NCBI GenBank assembly: GCA_050303615.1
Contig: JBNLCC010000061.1
Coordinates: 1 to 64,000, forward strand
From: CAZDXJ01 sp050303615
GTDB taxonomy: Bacteria > Pseudomonadota > Gammaproteobacteria > Methylococcales > Methylomonadaceae
Length of the DNA: 64,000 nt
Direction of reading: 5' to 3'
Part shown: positions 15,317 to 23,971 of the stretch, piece after piece
Numbering within the stretch: position 1 is the first letter of the stretch
Layout of the letters: every line of letters begins with the position of its first letter
Position numbers and translations under genes: made by a program
Notes under the pieces: model-generated
The model's input: only the letters and a program-made list of their open reading frames with translations
What the model was told of the DNA's origin: nothing
Database searches by the model: none

Positions 15317-17960
15317 TACCTGTCCCTATTGCGGCGTCGGCTGCGGTATTGAAGCGGTAGCCGACGAAACTACGCGCACACTCAAGATAAAAGGCGACAA
15401 ACAGCATCCGGCCAACTTCGGTAAACTCTGCTCCAAAGGGTCGGCACTGGCGGAAACCATCGCGTTAAGCAGCCGCTTGTTGGCTCCGAAAATTCACGGC
15501 AGGGAGTGCGGTTGGCCGGAAGCACTGCAGTTGATCGCGGAAACGTTCAAGCGCACCATTCGTGACTACGGACCCGATGCGGTGGCATTTTATGTTTCCG
15601 GGCAATTGCTGACGGAAGATTATTATGTCGCTAATAAACTGATGAAAGGTTTTATCGGCAGCGCCAACATTGATACCAACAGCCGCTTATGCATGTCTTC
15701 GTCGGTTGCCGCCTATAAACGCGCTTTCGGTTCCGACACCGTGCCGGGGTGTTATGAAGATTACGAATCGGCCGAATTGATTGTGCTGGTCGGCTCCAAT
15801 GCCGCGTGGTGCCATCCGGTCAATTTTCAGCGCATCCGAACTGCCAAGGAGGCCAATCCGGATTTAAAAGTCGTGGTTATCGATCCGAGGCGCACGGATA
15901 GTTGCGATATCGCCGACCTGCACTTGGCCATTGCCAGTGGCACCGATACGCTGTTGTTTAATGGTTTATTGGCATACCTGTCCAAACGTCAGGCACTGGA
16001 TTCCGTCTACATCGGAGAGCATACCGAAGGCTTCGACAAGGCATTAGCGGCGGCCCAAATTAGCAGCGGCGACTTGGCATCAGTCAGCGCACAATGCCGT
16101 TTGGTGCTTGAGGATATGATGCAATTCTTCGAGTGGTTCGGGCGTTGCGAAAGAGTGATGACGTTGTATTGTCAAGGCGTTAACCAGTCGACTAGCGGCA
16201 CCGACAAGGCCAACAGCATCATCAACTGCCATTTGGCGACCGGCAGTATTGGTAAACCCGGCGCGGGGCCTTTTTCCCTGACCGGGCAGCCGAATGCGAT
16301 GGGAGGTCGCGAAGTGGGGGGGTTGGCGAACCAGTTAGCCGCGCATATGGATTTGCATAAACCGGAGGATCGGGCCTGTGTCGGCGAAATCTGGGGCAGT
16401 GACCGGATCGCCGAGCGGCCCGGTTATACGGCGGTTGAATTGTTCGATGCGATAGATGCCGGCAAAATCAAGGCGGTGTGGATTATGGCGACCAATCCTG
16501 CAGTCACTTTGCCTGATGCCGACAAAGTAAAACGGGCACTGCAAAACTGTGAATTTGTCGTTGTTTCGGATTGCGTCGCCCGCACCGATACAATGGATCT
16601 GGCCCATGTGCAATTGCCGGCTCTGGGCTGGAGTGAAAAAGACGGCACCGTCACCAATTCGGAACGCCGCATTTCCCGGCAACGCGCGTTATTGCCGCCG
16701 GCGGGCAAAGCCAAACCGGACTGGTGGATTATTTGCCAGGTAGCCGGTTATATGGGCTATGGCCAAGCGTTCAACTATCAATCCGCTTTCGAAATATTCC
16801 GCGAACATGCGCGCTTGTCCGGACATCGCAATGATAGTCAACACGGTTTCCGGGATTTTGATATATCCGCTTTCGCAAACATCAGCAGGACGGATTATGA
16901 CCGGTTACGACCTGTCCAATGGCCGGTCAATGCGAAGCACCCGCAAGGCTGCAAACGCTTATTCGGCGATGGCGGTTTCTTCACGGCATCCGGCAGAGCT
17001 CGCTTTATCAGCATTATACCGCGTCGGCCCGCCCATCTTCCCGACGCCGATTATCCGTTTATCCTGAACACCGGCCGCATCCGCGACCAATGGCACACGA
17101 TGACGCGCACCGCCCTGGCAACCCGGCTCAATCAGCATAAAAGCGAACCTTTCGTGGAAGTTCACCCGGAGGACGCGGCAACTATCGGTCTGGCTGACCA
17201 ATCGCTGGCGAAAATCAGCAGCGCCTGGGGAAGCATGCTGGCGAGAGTCAATATCACTGACCGCCAACAACGCGGTCATTTATTTGTTCCGATGCACTGG
17301 ACTGCGCAGTACGCCGGTTCGGGGCGGGTTTGTGCCTTGGTTAACCCGGACTTCGATCCGATATCGAAACAGCCCGAAAGTAAGCACACACCTGTCAGCA
17401 TTGTCACGTATCAACCGGCCTGGTACGGCTTTATACTGTCGAGGCAGGAACTTCGATTTGACAATGTCGAATACTCGGTAAAAATTAACGGGGAACAGTT
17501 TTACCGTTATGAATTGGCCGGACAAAAATGGCCCGACGATTGCCGGCAATGGATTCACGACGCGTTGAGTACGTTCGCTTGCGACAATGCGCAATGGCAG
17601 GAGTACCGGGATTCGGCAAGACGGACTTATCGCGCCGCCAGGATTATTGGTCAACGGCTGGACGCCATTGTCTTCATTTCCCCGGACCGCCGGTTGCCTG
17701 AACGCGGTTGGCTTTCCGGCTTGTTTGTCAAACAAGCCTTATCGAATGAGGAACGCAGGGTCCTGTTGAGCGGTTGCCCGCCACAAGGGACTGCCGATGT
17801 GGGCCGGATTGTCTGTTCCTGTTTTAATGTCGGCACGAAAACCATTCTCAACGCCATCAAAACCGATAAATTAAGTACCCACCAGCAAGTAGGCCAATGT
17901 CTGAAAGCGGGCACCAACTGCGGCAGTTGCATTCCGGAAATCAAAGCGCTGCTCAAGTGA
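15294..17960 (+). CDS. nasA: Assimilatory nitrate reductase, catalytic subunit NasA
   Basis: An 888-residue cytosolic molybdopterin oxidoreductase that reduces nitrate to nitrite. The N-terminal [4Fe-4S] motif is CPYCGVGC followed about 30 residues later by GKLCSKG. The body has Mo-bis-MGD family motifs (YVSGQLLTEDYYVANKL; NQSTSGTDKANSIINCHLATGSIG). The last 50 residues are a BFD-like [2Fe-2S] domain with IVCSCFNVG and TNCGSC. No Tat signal is present, as expected for the assimilatory type. The GTG at 15294 was chosen since TGAGG lies just upstream; a TTG at 15282 is the alternative. Last gene of the nitrate operon. Confidence 0.93.
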   Translation: MAATPIFSTCPYCGVGCGIEAVADETTRTLKIKGDKQHPANFGKLCSKGSALAETIALSSRLLAPKIHGRECGWPEALQLIAETFKRTIRDYGPDAVAFYVSGQLLTEDYYVANKLMKGFIGSANIDTNSRLCMSSSVAAYKRAFGSDTVPGCYEDYESAELIVLVGSNAAWCHPVNFQRIRTAKEANPDLKVVVIDPRRTDSCDIADLHLAIASGTDTLLFNGLLAYLSKRQALDSVYIGEHTEGFDKALAAAQISSGDLASVSAQCRLVLEDMMQFFEWFGRCERVMTLYCQGVNQSTSGTDKANSIINCHLATGSIGKPGAGPFSLTGQPNAMGGREVGGLANQLAAHMDLHKPEDRACVGEIWGSDRIAERPGYTAVELFDAIDAGKIKAVWIMATNPAVTLPDADKVKRALQNCEFVVVSDCVARTDTMDLAHVQLPALGWSEKDGTVTNSERRISRQRALLPPAGKAKPDWWIICQVAGYMGYGQAFNYQSAFEIFREHARLSGHRNDSQHGFRDFDISAFANISRTDYDRLRPVQWPVNAKHPQGCKRLFGDGGFFTASGRARFISIIPRRPAHLPDADYPFILNTGRIRDQWHTMTRTALATRLNQHKSEPFVEVHPEDAATIGLADQSLAKISSAWGSMLARVNITDRQQRGHLFVPMHWTAQYAGSGRVCALVNPDFDPISKQPESKHTPVSIVTYQPAWYGFILSRQELRFDNVEYSVKINGEQFYRYELAGQKWPDDCRQWIHDALSTFACDNAQWQEYRDSARRTYRAARIIGQRLDAIVFISPDRRLPERGWLSGLFVKQALSNEERRVLLSGCPPQGTADVGRIVCSCFNVGTKTILNAIKTDKLSTHQQVGQCLKAGTNCGSCIPEIKALLK

Positions 17961-18191
17961 CAGTTATCATATTGCTATTGAAAATATGCAGGACTACCGC
18001 AATCGGATAACTGAAATGTGGATAAATTATATCACCGCCCTTTATTTGTGGAATTATTTTGCCAATGTTTCACAGATTTCCGGTTCTTCTTCCAGACATT
18101 GGATTTTGACTACGTTTGGTGACTTGTAGCGTTGTTGTCGTTGTCCGCTTTGGCCTGTTCACGCTTGCCTCGCGCTATTTCGGCCTAGAGT

Positions 18192-18206
18192 TGTTATAAT
18201 GTAACT
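18192..18206 (+). promoter_or_regulatory. Zur-like operator before the HupE/UreJ-type gene
   Basis: TGTTATAATGTAACT matches the gammaproteobacterial Zur core TGTTATANTATAACA at 13 of 15 positions, and lies 80 bp before the next ATG. The rest of the 325-bp gap after nasA (17961-18285) shows no gene and no strong terminator. Zinc control is inferred from this motif only. Confidence 0.5.
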
Positions 18207-18285
18207 CTTCGGTTTTTTCTAATGACCGCTCTTCCGATACGTTATGGATATTAACCATGACAGTTTATAAAACCTACTTAATGAT

Positions 18286-18978
18286 ATGTTGACGACGTTG
18301 CAACGAACCAGCTGGGTTGTACTTTGCTCGCTATTTCTCTTCAGCCCCGTTATCATAGCTCATGGTGTTGACGATAATACAGAACGTTTTTTGATCGAAA
18401 ACCAGGGATTGGCAATTGGGCCATTTCTTTATATCGGAGCCAAGCATATGGTGACCGGTTACGATCACTTGCTTTTTCTAGTTGGCGTCATTTTCTTTTT
18501 ATTTCGGACATGGGATGTTCTGATTTATGCCAGCTTATTCACTTTAGGACATAGTTTAACATTGCTGTTCGGCGTGCTCGATAATATCGCAGTGAATCCC
18601 TTTCTAATCGATGCCATTATCGGGCTTTCTATTGTCTATAAAGGTTTCGATAATCTAAAAGGATTTCGCCTTTTGCTCGGTTACCAGCCGAACACAAAAA
18701 TCGCAGTGCTAATTTTTGGTCTTTTTCATGGTTTCGGTTTAGCCACCAAGTTACAGAACTTTTCTTTGCCGCGAACGGAGCTCTGGAAAAATTTATTGGC
18801 TTTCAACGTGGGCGTTGAGCTAGGCCAATTTTTTGCTTTGCTGTATATTTTAATCGCGCTCGATTTTTGGCGCCGGCATTGGAGTTTTTACACTTTTTCA
18901 ACCGCAACCAACACATTGCTTATGTCGTGTGGATTGATTTTGTTCGGCTACCAGCTAACAGGCTACATTCTTGGATAA
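18286..18978 (+). CDS. HupE/UreJ_2-family membrane protein
   Basis: A 230-residue integral membrane protein with a probable signal-like first segment and about six further hydrophobic segments. The family signature is clear: IGAKHMVTGYDHLLFLVGVIF with the conserved H-x4-D-H pattern, then LFTLGHSLTLLFG and FGLFHGFGLATKL. These histidine-rich segments are thought to hold a metal ion. Classical HupE/UreJ proteins are linked to nickel, but this subgroup is often found near zinc or copper genes. It is followed within 4 bp by the anchor protein, so both probably act together. Confidence 0.85.
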   Translation: MLTTLQRTSWVVLCSLFLFSPVIIAHGVDDNTERFLIENQGLAIGPFLYIGAKHMVTGYDHLLFLVGVIFFLFRTWDVLIYASLFTLGHSLTLLFGVLDNIAVNPFLIDAIIGLSIVYKGFDNLKGFRLLLGYQPNTKIAVLIFGLFHGFGLATKLQNFSLPRTELWKNLLAFNVGVELGQFFALLYILIALDFWRRHWSFYTFSTATNTLLMSCGLILFGYQLTGYILG

Positions 18979-18981
18979 ATT

Positions 18982-19584
18982 ATGAGCGATACCAACTCAT
19001 CTCTCCCTTCATTAAAAGCGTTGACTATCGCCAGTTTGATTGCAACCCTTATCGCTGGCTTCGTTTTAATCGCCTTTGTCTTACCCGCTGAATACGGCAT
19101 AGACCCAACCGGCTTGGGAAAAAAAGCGGGCTTAACGGTTTTATCCGGAAAAACAAATTATTCTATTCAGGCTAGAGCTATTCCCTTGCCGACCCAAAAA
19201 TTGTCCGAAATTACCTGTTCTAATCAAAATGCTGTAACTGCTGGGAATACTGTAAACGAACCACTTCGGCAAGATACGGTCATGATTACCGTTCCCCCAA
19301 ACAAAGGTTTGGAATATAAATTTCATTTAACACGAGGGGCGTTGTTGGAATACTCTTGGACTACGAATGGGGCAAAACTTTACTTTGATTTTCACGGCGA
19401 ACCCAAAGGGGACAAGTCCGGCTATTTTAAGAGCTACAAGGAAAGCACAGATAATCAGTCAAGTGGTGATTTAACTGCTCCGTTCGAAGGCTCGCATGGC
19501 TGGTATTGGGAAAATAAAACCCAGAATCCTGCAACAATAATATTGAATACTAAGGGCTCCTATCGCATTATAGGTTTAATCTAA
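18982..19584 (+). CDS. Single-span transmembrane anchor protein paired with the HupE-like protein
   Basis: A 200-residue protein with one N-terminal membrane helix (about 13-35, TIASLIATLIAGFVLIAFVLP) and a periplasmic domain of about 160 residues. The domain has no recognised catalytic motif; it contains tryptophan and histidine clusters such as YFDFHGEPKG and GSHGWYWENKT that could bind a metal or pack against the partner. Similar proteins are commonly annotated as transmembrane anchor proteins and sit directly downstream of HupE/UreJ_2 genes, as here. Confidence 0.7.
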   Translation: MSDTNSSLPSLKALTIASLIATLIAGFVLIAFVLPAEYGIDPTGLGKKAGLTVLSGKTNYSIQARAIPLPTQKLSEITCSNQNAVTAGNTVNEPLRQDTVMITVPPNKGLEYKFHLTRGALLEYSWTTNGAKLYFDFHGEPKGDKSGYFKSYKESTDNQSSGDLTAPFEGSHGWYWENKTQNPATIILNTKGSYRIIGLI

Positions 19585-19766
19585 AAATTGAATGGCTGTT
19601 TATCGACATTTCCAAGCATGAGAGATTTCGATACGAACTGCCACCTGTTTTTTTCACTTAAACTTAAGAGCGAAGACAAGAGAATACGATCTTCATAGGA
19701 TAGGGTCCGGCGCCGGATACCGTGACCGGTACGACCCGGTTTTTGCAACATGACAGGCCCTTAAGA

Positions 19767-21329
19767 TCAGCCGTCAATTTCCAAATCGCTCAGCGGCTTC
19801 GAGCAGCAGGCAAAAACATATCCCGAATTGCGATCCTTCGCGTCGATTTCGCACTCGCCGTTGACGGAGACCTGGCCTTGGCATTTCACCATACAAACGC
19901 CGCAAGAGCCGATCCGGCAGCTGTAATCAATTTCCACACCATGGGTTTCGGCCAGCTCAAGTAATGTCTGCTCGCCGTCGGTGCGTGCGACGATATTGGC
20001 TTTGCCGAAGCGCACCGCATATTTACCGGTGCCCGGCTCATCCTGTTTGGCTGCGCCTTGCGCCACACGGCCCACGGCAAAGCTCTCGCTGTGCAACTGC
20101 GGCATCGGAAAGCGCATATCGCGCAAAGTTTGCTCCACAGCCTGCATAAAGTCGTCGGGCCCGCAGATAAACACATGGCGTTGTGGAAAGTCGGGTGCCA
20201 ATAATTCAATCATGCCGACATTGATGCGCCCGGTCAGACCTAACCAGGATTCGGTGCCTTGCCAATCGGCGGTTAATGTAACCGCGGCTTGAAAGTTACG
20301 ATGCCGCGCCGACATCAACTCTAACTCCTTCCTGAAAATAACGTCCCGTGGCGTTTTGCTGGAAATCAGCATTTTCACGTCGACTACCGCCCCGGTATCG
20401 GTAATCCAGCGCGCCATTGACATGATCGGTGTAATACCGCTACCCGCGGCAATGAACAGCAGTTTGGCGGAAGGATAATCAAAGCAGGTAAACCGTCCCG
20501 ACGGTCCCTTAACCTGAAGTTTGCTACCCACCCGGAGCTCGTCGCACAGCCAGTTGGAGACCAGGCCGTTGTTGACCCGTTTGACGGTAAAATCCAACGT
20601 ATGCGGACGGGAAGGGGAGGATGACATGCTGTAGGAGCGCTGAACCGGACGGCCATTGATATTGAGCAGCAAGGTAATGAATTGGCCGGGTTTATAGGAA
20701 AACAGCAACGGTTCTTCGCCGACCAGGCGGAAAGTTTTACTGTCCGCCGTTTCGTCAATGATACCTGATACCTTCAAGGTGTGGGTCCCTTCCGTCCATA
20801 TCGACAGCGCCCGGCGATTGGCCACCAAATTGGCGAGCAGCGGACCGGCTTTCGGCGTGGGAAACTCGGCGGGTTTGAAAAGGGCGTCAGCCAGTTTTTG
20901 CAGGATTTCTGATTCGGCAGGCAGTGCGGGGCAATCCGGCAGAATGAAGCGAAGATGGAATCCCGGCAGTTCGGCAACAAACCCGTTCCGCAATAGGGTT
21001 GGCTGTTTGGGCGCCAGTTGTTGGTCATTAAGTGAAGTTCCGGCCTCACTGCCAAGCTCTTCCAGAAAAAATCCCTCTTCCCGTTTGCTCAGCTGGGCAT
21101 GGAACATAGCCATTTTCGCCGACTCCAGCTGTATTTCCGCATGGGGGTGACGGCCGATACGTAATGCTCCGGCGCAATCGTCCAGCAAATGTTCATTGAT
21201 CACCATGCCGTTTTTAATGATTTCCAGCTTGCTGCAGGCGCTATCTTTGGTATTGCCTTTAAATAAATCAGACATCCAGAGCGGTCCGGATGCCTCGCTA
21301 TGCGGTTTTTTTTTGTTTTGATCGGACAT
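19767..21329 (-). CDS. FHA domain fused to an Hcr-like FAD/NADH [2Fe-2S] reductase
   Basis: A 520-residue protein with an unusual layout. Residues about 35-130 look like an FHA domain: IGRHPHAEI with Arg60, His77, and LEELGSEAGTSLND. The usual Ser of the SxxH motif is not obvious, so phospho-threonine binding may be altered. Residues 185-405 are a ferredoxin-NADP reductase unit with the flavin motif RSYS (231-234), the NAD loop AAGSGITP and CGPDDFM. The C-terminal plant-type ferredoxin has Cys471, Cys476, Cys479 and Cys508/509. The reductase-then-ferredoxin order is that of Hcr, the reductase for hybrid cluster protein. Third gene of the globin operon, 15 bp after the preceding stop. Confidence 0.85.
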   Translation of the reverse strand: MSDQNKKKPHSEASGPLWMSDLFKGNTKDSACSKLEIIKNGMVINEHLLDDCAGALRIGRHPHAEIQLESAKMAMFHAQLSKREEGFFLEELGSEAGTSLNDQQLAPKQPTLLRNGFVAELPGFHLRFILPDCPALPAESEILQKLADALFKPAEFPTPKAGPLLANLVANRRALSIWTEGTHTLKVSGIIDETADSKTFRLVGEEPLLFSYKPGQFITLLLNINGRPVQRSYSMSSSPSRPHTLDFTVKRVNNGLVSNWLCDELRVGSKLQVKGPSGRFTCFDYPSAKLLFIAAGSGITPIMSMARWITDTGAVVDVKMLISSKTPRDVIFRKELELMSARHRNFQAAVTLTADWQGTESWLGLTGRINVGMIELLAPDFPQRHVFICGPDDFMQAVEQTLRDMRFPMPQLHSESFAVGRVAQGAAKQDEPGTGKYAVRFGKANIVARTDGEQTLLELAETHGVEIDYSCRIGSCGVCMVKCQGQVSVNGECEIDAKDRNSGYVFACCSKPLSDLEIDG

Positions 21330-21344
21330 AGGCTTGGCTTAGGG

Positions 21345-22385
21345 TTATTGGGGCAAAAAAATTGAATAGATCTCTTTGGTCGATGCGCCGCTTAAATAAA
21401 CCTCTTTTTGCGCCTGCCTGACGAAATGGGAAGGGCCGCAAATGTAAACCCGGAAGTTGCTTAGATCAGGCAGGGTTTGCAACGCTAAGGTATTGGCGTT
21501 TCCGGTAAGGTAAGGGGGCTGCTCAAGTATTGTGGAAGGATAATAGGCCAGATTGCTGCAGTAGCGGCCAAGCTCTTGCAAATCATCCACCAAATACAGG
21601 TTCTGTGCTGTTTTGGCGCTATGAAATAAAAAAATCGGCCCATTGTGGCCCGCTTCCAACGCATCCTGCAGTATGCCGACCAGCGGTGAAAGGCCGTAGC
21701 CGTCGGCCATCATTAATAAGGGTTGCTGTAATGTATCGGCTGAGTAAAAATGACTGCCCATCGGCCCGCAGACATAGACTCGGTCGCCCACTGTCAGGTC
21801 TTGGTGCAACCACTCGCTAAAGTAGCTCCCCGCGATCAGTGGTACGTGAATTTCCAGCGTTCCGCTTTCTTTTTCACTGGACGCCGATGTGATGTGATAG
21901 CTTTTTCCGATCTTTTCCTCATTCATTAGAATAATGGTTTGTCCCGCGTGGTAATCCAGCGGTTGTTCGCATTGTAGAAAAATGGACATCACGTCGGCGT
22001 TAAGATATTCGATTTGCGCGACGTCTGCCGGAACCTCTTTCGTGATTGTCTCCATCAATGCGATTTCCATATTGCGGGTCGGCACACAGGCGCAAGCAAG
22101 AAAATAATCGAGTTTCTTGAGCGTATCGCGCAGGTTTTGTTGAGCATCCGGCGGGGGGGCGCCGTTTAGCGAGCGCATTAAACAACTCTGGCAAACCTGC
22201 TGCCGGCAGGCGTAGGGTATATCGACTTTTTGCCTGATTAACGCCTCCAGTACCGTTTCGCCGAGGCGGCAGGAGAATTCCTCGCCGTTTAAATTCAGGG
22301 AAAAACCTGTTTTCCCCGCGTATTGCTCTTCGGCACTTCGGTGGTTACGGCTCAGTTTTTCTTCAATGAACCGCTTTATCGACAT
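21345..22385 (-). CDS. [2Fe-2S] ferredoxin-FAD/NAD oxidoreductase
   Basis: A 346-residue electron-transfer protein with the opposite domain order to its neighbour. The N-terminal plant-type ferredoxin (about 27-110) has PYACRQQVCQSC (Cys60, Cys65, Cys68) and a fourth cysteine at 98 or 100. It is followed by a flavin domain (weak RxYS-type motif, SYHITSAS) and an NAD domain (MADGYGLSPLVGIL; YICGPSHFV). Such proteins feed electrons from NAD(P)H to oxygenases or haem proteins. The start overlaps the globin gene stop by 10 bp, so the two are translationally coupled. A globin is therefore the likely acceptor, but this is inference. Confidence 0.85.
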   Translation of the reverse strand: MSIKRFIEEKLSRNHRSAEEQYAGKTGFSLNLNGEEFSCRLGETVLEALIRQKVDIPYACRQQVCQSCLMRSLNGAPPPDAQQNLRDTLKKLDYFLACACVPTRNMEIALMETITKEVPADVAQIEYLNADVMSIFLQCEQPLDYHAGQTIILMNEEKIGKSYHITSASSEKESGTLEIHVPLIAGSYFSEWLHQDLTVGDRVYVCGPMGSHFYSADTLQQPLLMMADGYGLSPLVGILQDALEAGHNGPIFLFHSAKTAQNLYLVDDLQELGRYCSNLAYYPSTILEQPPYLTGNANTLALQTLPDLSNFRVYICGPSHFVRQAQKEVYLSGASTKEIYSIFLPQ

Positions 22386-23725
22386 AGCACGTCTTCCCGC
22401 GTGGTTTCCAAAATACCCAGCATTTCTTCGATCGGCCTTTCCGGAAGATCCAGTTCATGCAGGGTTTCTTTCAGTATTTGCAGGATGCGGTTGAAGTGGT
22501 CGTTATTCATACCCAATTCATCGATTAAGCGCTGATGTGCTTTACGCAGGTCCAAACCACTATATTGATAAGGACCGCCAAACGCCATGGACAAAAAAGC
22601 TTTTTGTTTTTGCCGCTGACCGTCCATATCAACGTCTTCAAAAAAAGGGGCAACAAACTCATCGGCCAGCACTTTACGGTAAAACAAATCGACGGCCAAT
22701 TCCATGGCTTTATCGCCGCCGACGCGGTTGTATAACGGGATATCCTGCAGTTGGAAAAAATCGACGCGCTTGGCGGCATCGCTATCGGTTCCCCAGTCAA
22801 TGCGTTTTTCCAATTTTTGCATCAACGGAACATGTTTAGAGCATTGCACATAAGCTTCCTCCACCTCCACCATCAGCCAGCGTTCCGGCTTCTTGTGTCC
22901 TTCGATCTGCAATTCCTCGATAACACTGGGCGGCAATTTGTCACCGAATTGCAAAATTTCATCATTTTCGACGATCCGAACCTTACCGTTCACGTGCAGG
23001 CCGATGGTGTCTTTTTGAAAATCGACAATCAACAGGGCGATATGGGGGTTTTCGGAGATGTTGCCTAAATTGGCCATGACACCGTTGCCCCGGTATTCGG
23101 GGTACATCAGGTATTTTTCGTTGAGTACCCGAATAAATCCGGGTTTGCCGAATTTTGACGTACAATCACATTCGCCGTTGGCATCGGCCGTTGCGATGAA
23201 TAAAAATTCCTGTTCGAGAATGAACTCCTGCATTTTGGGAGCAAGATAGTCCAGGAGCTGCTTGTTATAAAAATTCAGTGCACGGTTTCTGGTGTCGAAC
23301 TTTTCTTGTAATTCATGCTCACCGCAGGAACCGGGGGCTAAAGTTGGTTGTTTTCGCTCAACGGGCTGCTGATGTTTAAGCGCTTCGCCGAGGGGCTGCG
23401 GTGGCGATATTCTGAGGTTTTTGAAACGGCCTTGTAAGGTTGCGGAATCTTCAGTTGGCGCGGCGGGCGAGGGCTGCCGGTCAACAATCGGCGGTGATTG
23501 CTCCGGCGATGCCCGGCTAGCTCGATAATCGTTTTGCAGGGCACTAAACAGGCTATTGAGTTGTTGCAATTCACTTTTAATATCGGCGATGCAACCACTT
23601 AAATTATTATCGCATTTCTCCAGCGATTGAATCTGCCGGTCAAGTTGATTTAACCTTTCGCGAAATTTAATCTCGTGAGGAAAATGCTCATTTTTTGTTT
23701 TTTTCTTTCTTGAAAAAAATCTCAT
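22376..23725 (-). CDS. Coiled coil-PNPOx-truncated haemoglobin fusion
   Basis: A 449-residue protein with three parts. Residues 20-65 form a short coiled coil, followed by a Pro-rich linker to about 130. Residues 150-300 resemble the pyridoxamine-phosphate-oxidase-like split barrel that binds FMN or F420 (FLFIATADANGECDCTSKFG, MYPEYRGNGVMANLGNI). Residues 331-428 are a group I truncated haemoglobin: YNRVGGDKAMELAVDLFYRK, MAFGGPYQYSG, proximal His397. Tyr349 fits TyrB10 and Gln374 GlnE11, the pair that holds O2 in mycobacterial trHbN, a nitric oxide dioxygenase. AAAGGAA precedes the ATG. First gene of an operon with two reductases. Confidence 0.88.
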   Translation of the reverse strand: MRFFSRKKKTKNEHFPHEIKFRERLNQLDRQIQSLEKCDNNLSGCIADIKSELQQLNSLFSALQNDYRASRASPEQSPPIVDRQPSPAAPTEDSATLQGRFKNLRISPPQPLGEALKHQQPVERKQPTLAPGSCGEHELQEKFDTRNRALNFYNKQLLDYLAPKMQEFILEQEFLFIATADANGECDCTSKFGKPGFIRVLNEKYLMYPEYRGNGVMANLGNISENPHIALLIVDFQKDTIGLHVNGKVRIVENDEILQFGDKLPPSVIEELQIEGHKKPERWLMVEVEEAYVQCSKHVPLMQKLEKRIDWGTDSDAAKRVDFFQLQDIPLYNRVGGDKAMELAVDLFYRKVLADEFVAPFFEDVDMDGQRQKQKAFLSMAFGGPYQYSGLDLRKAHQRLIDELGMNNDHFNRILQILKETLHELDLPERPIEEMLGILETTREDVLCR

Positions 23726-23781
23726 GGTCTGTTCCTTTTATTATGTGTTAGCAACTCAAATTAACGATCATCCTCCCGTTG

Positions 23782-23793
23782 ATGATTAATCAT
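23782..23793. promoter_or_regulatory. Perfect 12-bp palindrome before the globin operon
   Basis: ATGATTAATCAT lies 57 bp upstream of the globin fusion start. It is close to, but one base off, the FNR/NnrR-type spacing TTGAT-N4-ATCAA, so the cognate regulator is unclear. Position and symmetry suggest an operator. Confidence 0.35.
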
Positions 23794-23971
23794 TGGCTAT
23801 TTTTTTCAAGCGGCATCGGCTTTTAACGTTTTCGTCTTGGATGTGTCTCACCGCACATCTAAATTCGGCGCTTATTCCATCATCCGGGATCGGCCCGGAA
23901 GATTAACAAACCGGATTTCGATGTGCGAATACGATACTTACGCCGTGTCAAACACTGCTGATTGCATTACT

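Noticed and set aside
19706..19717. Palindrome TCCGGCGCCGGA between convergent genes
   Set aside because: GC-rich self-complementary sequence without a T run; too little to call a terminator or operator.
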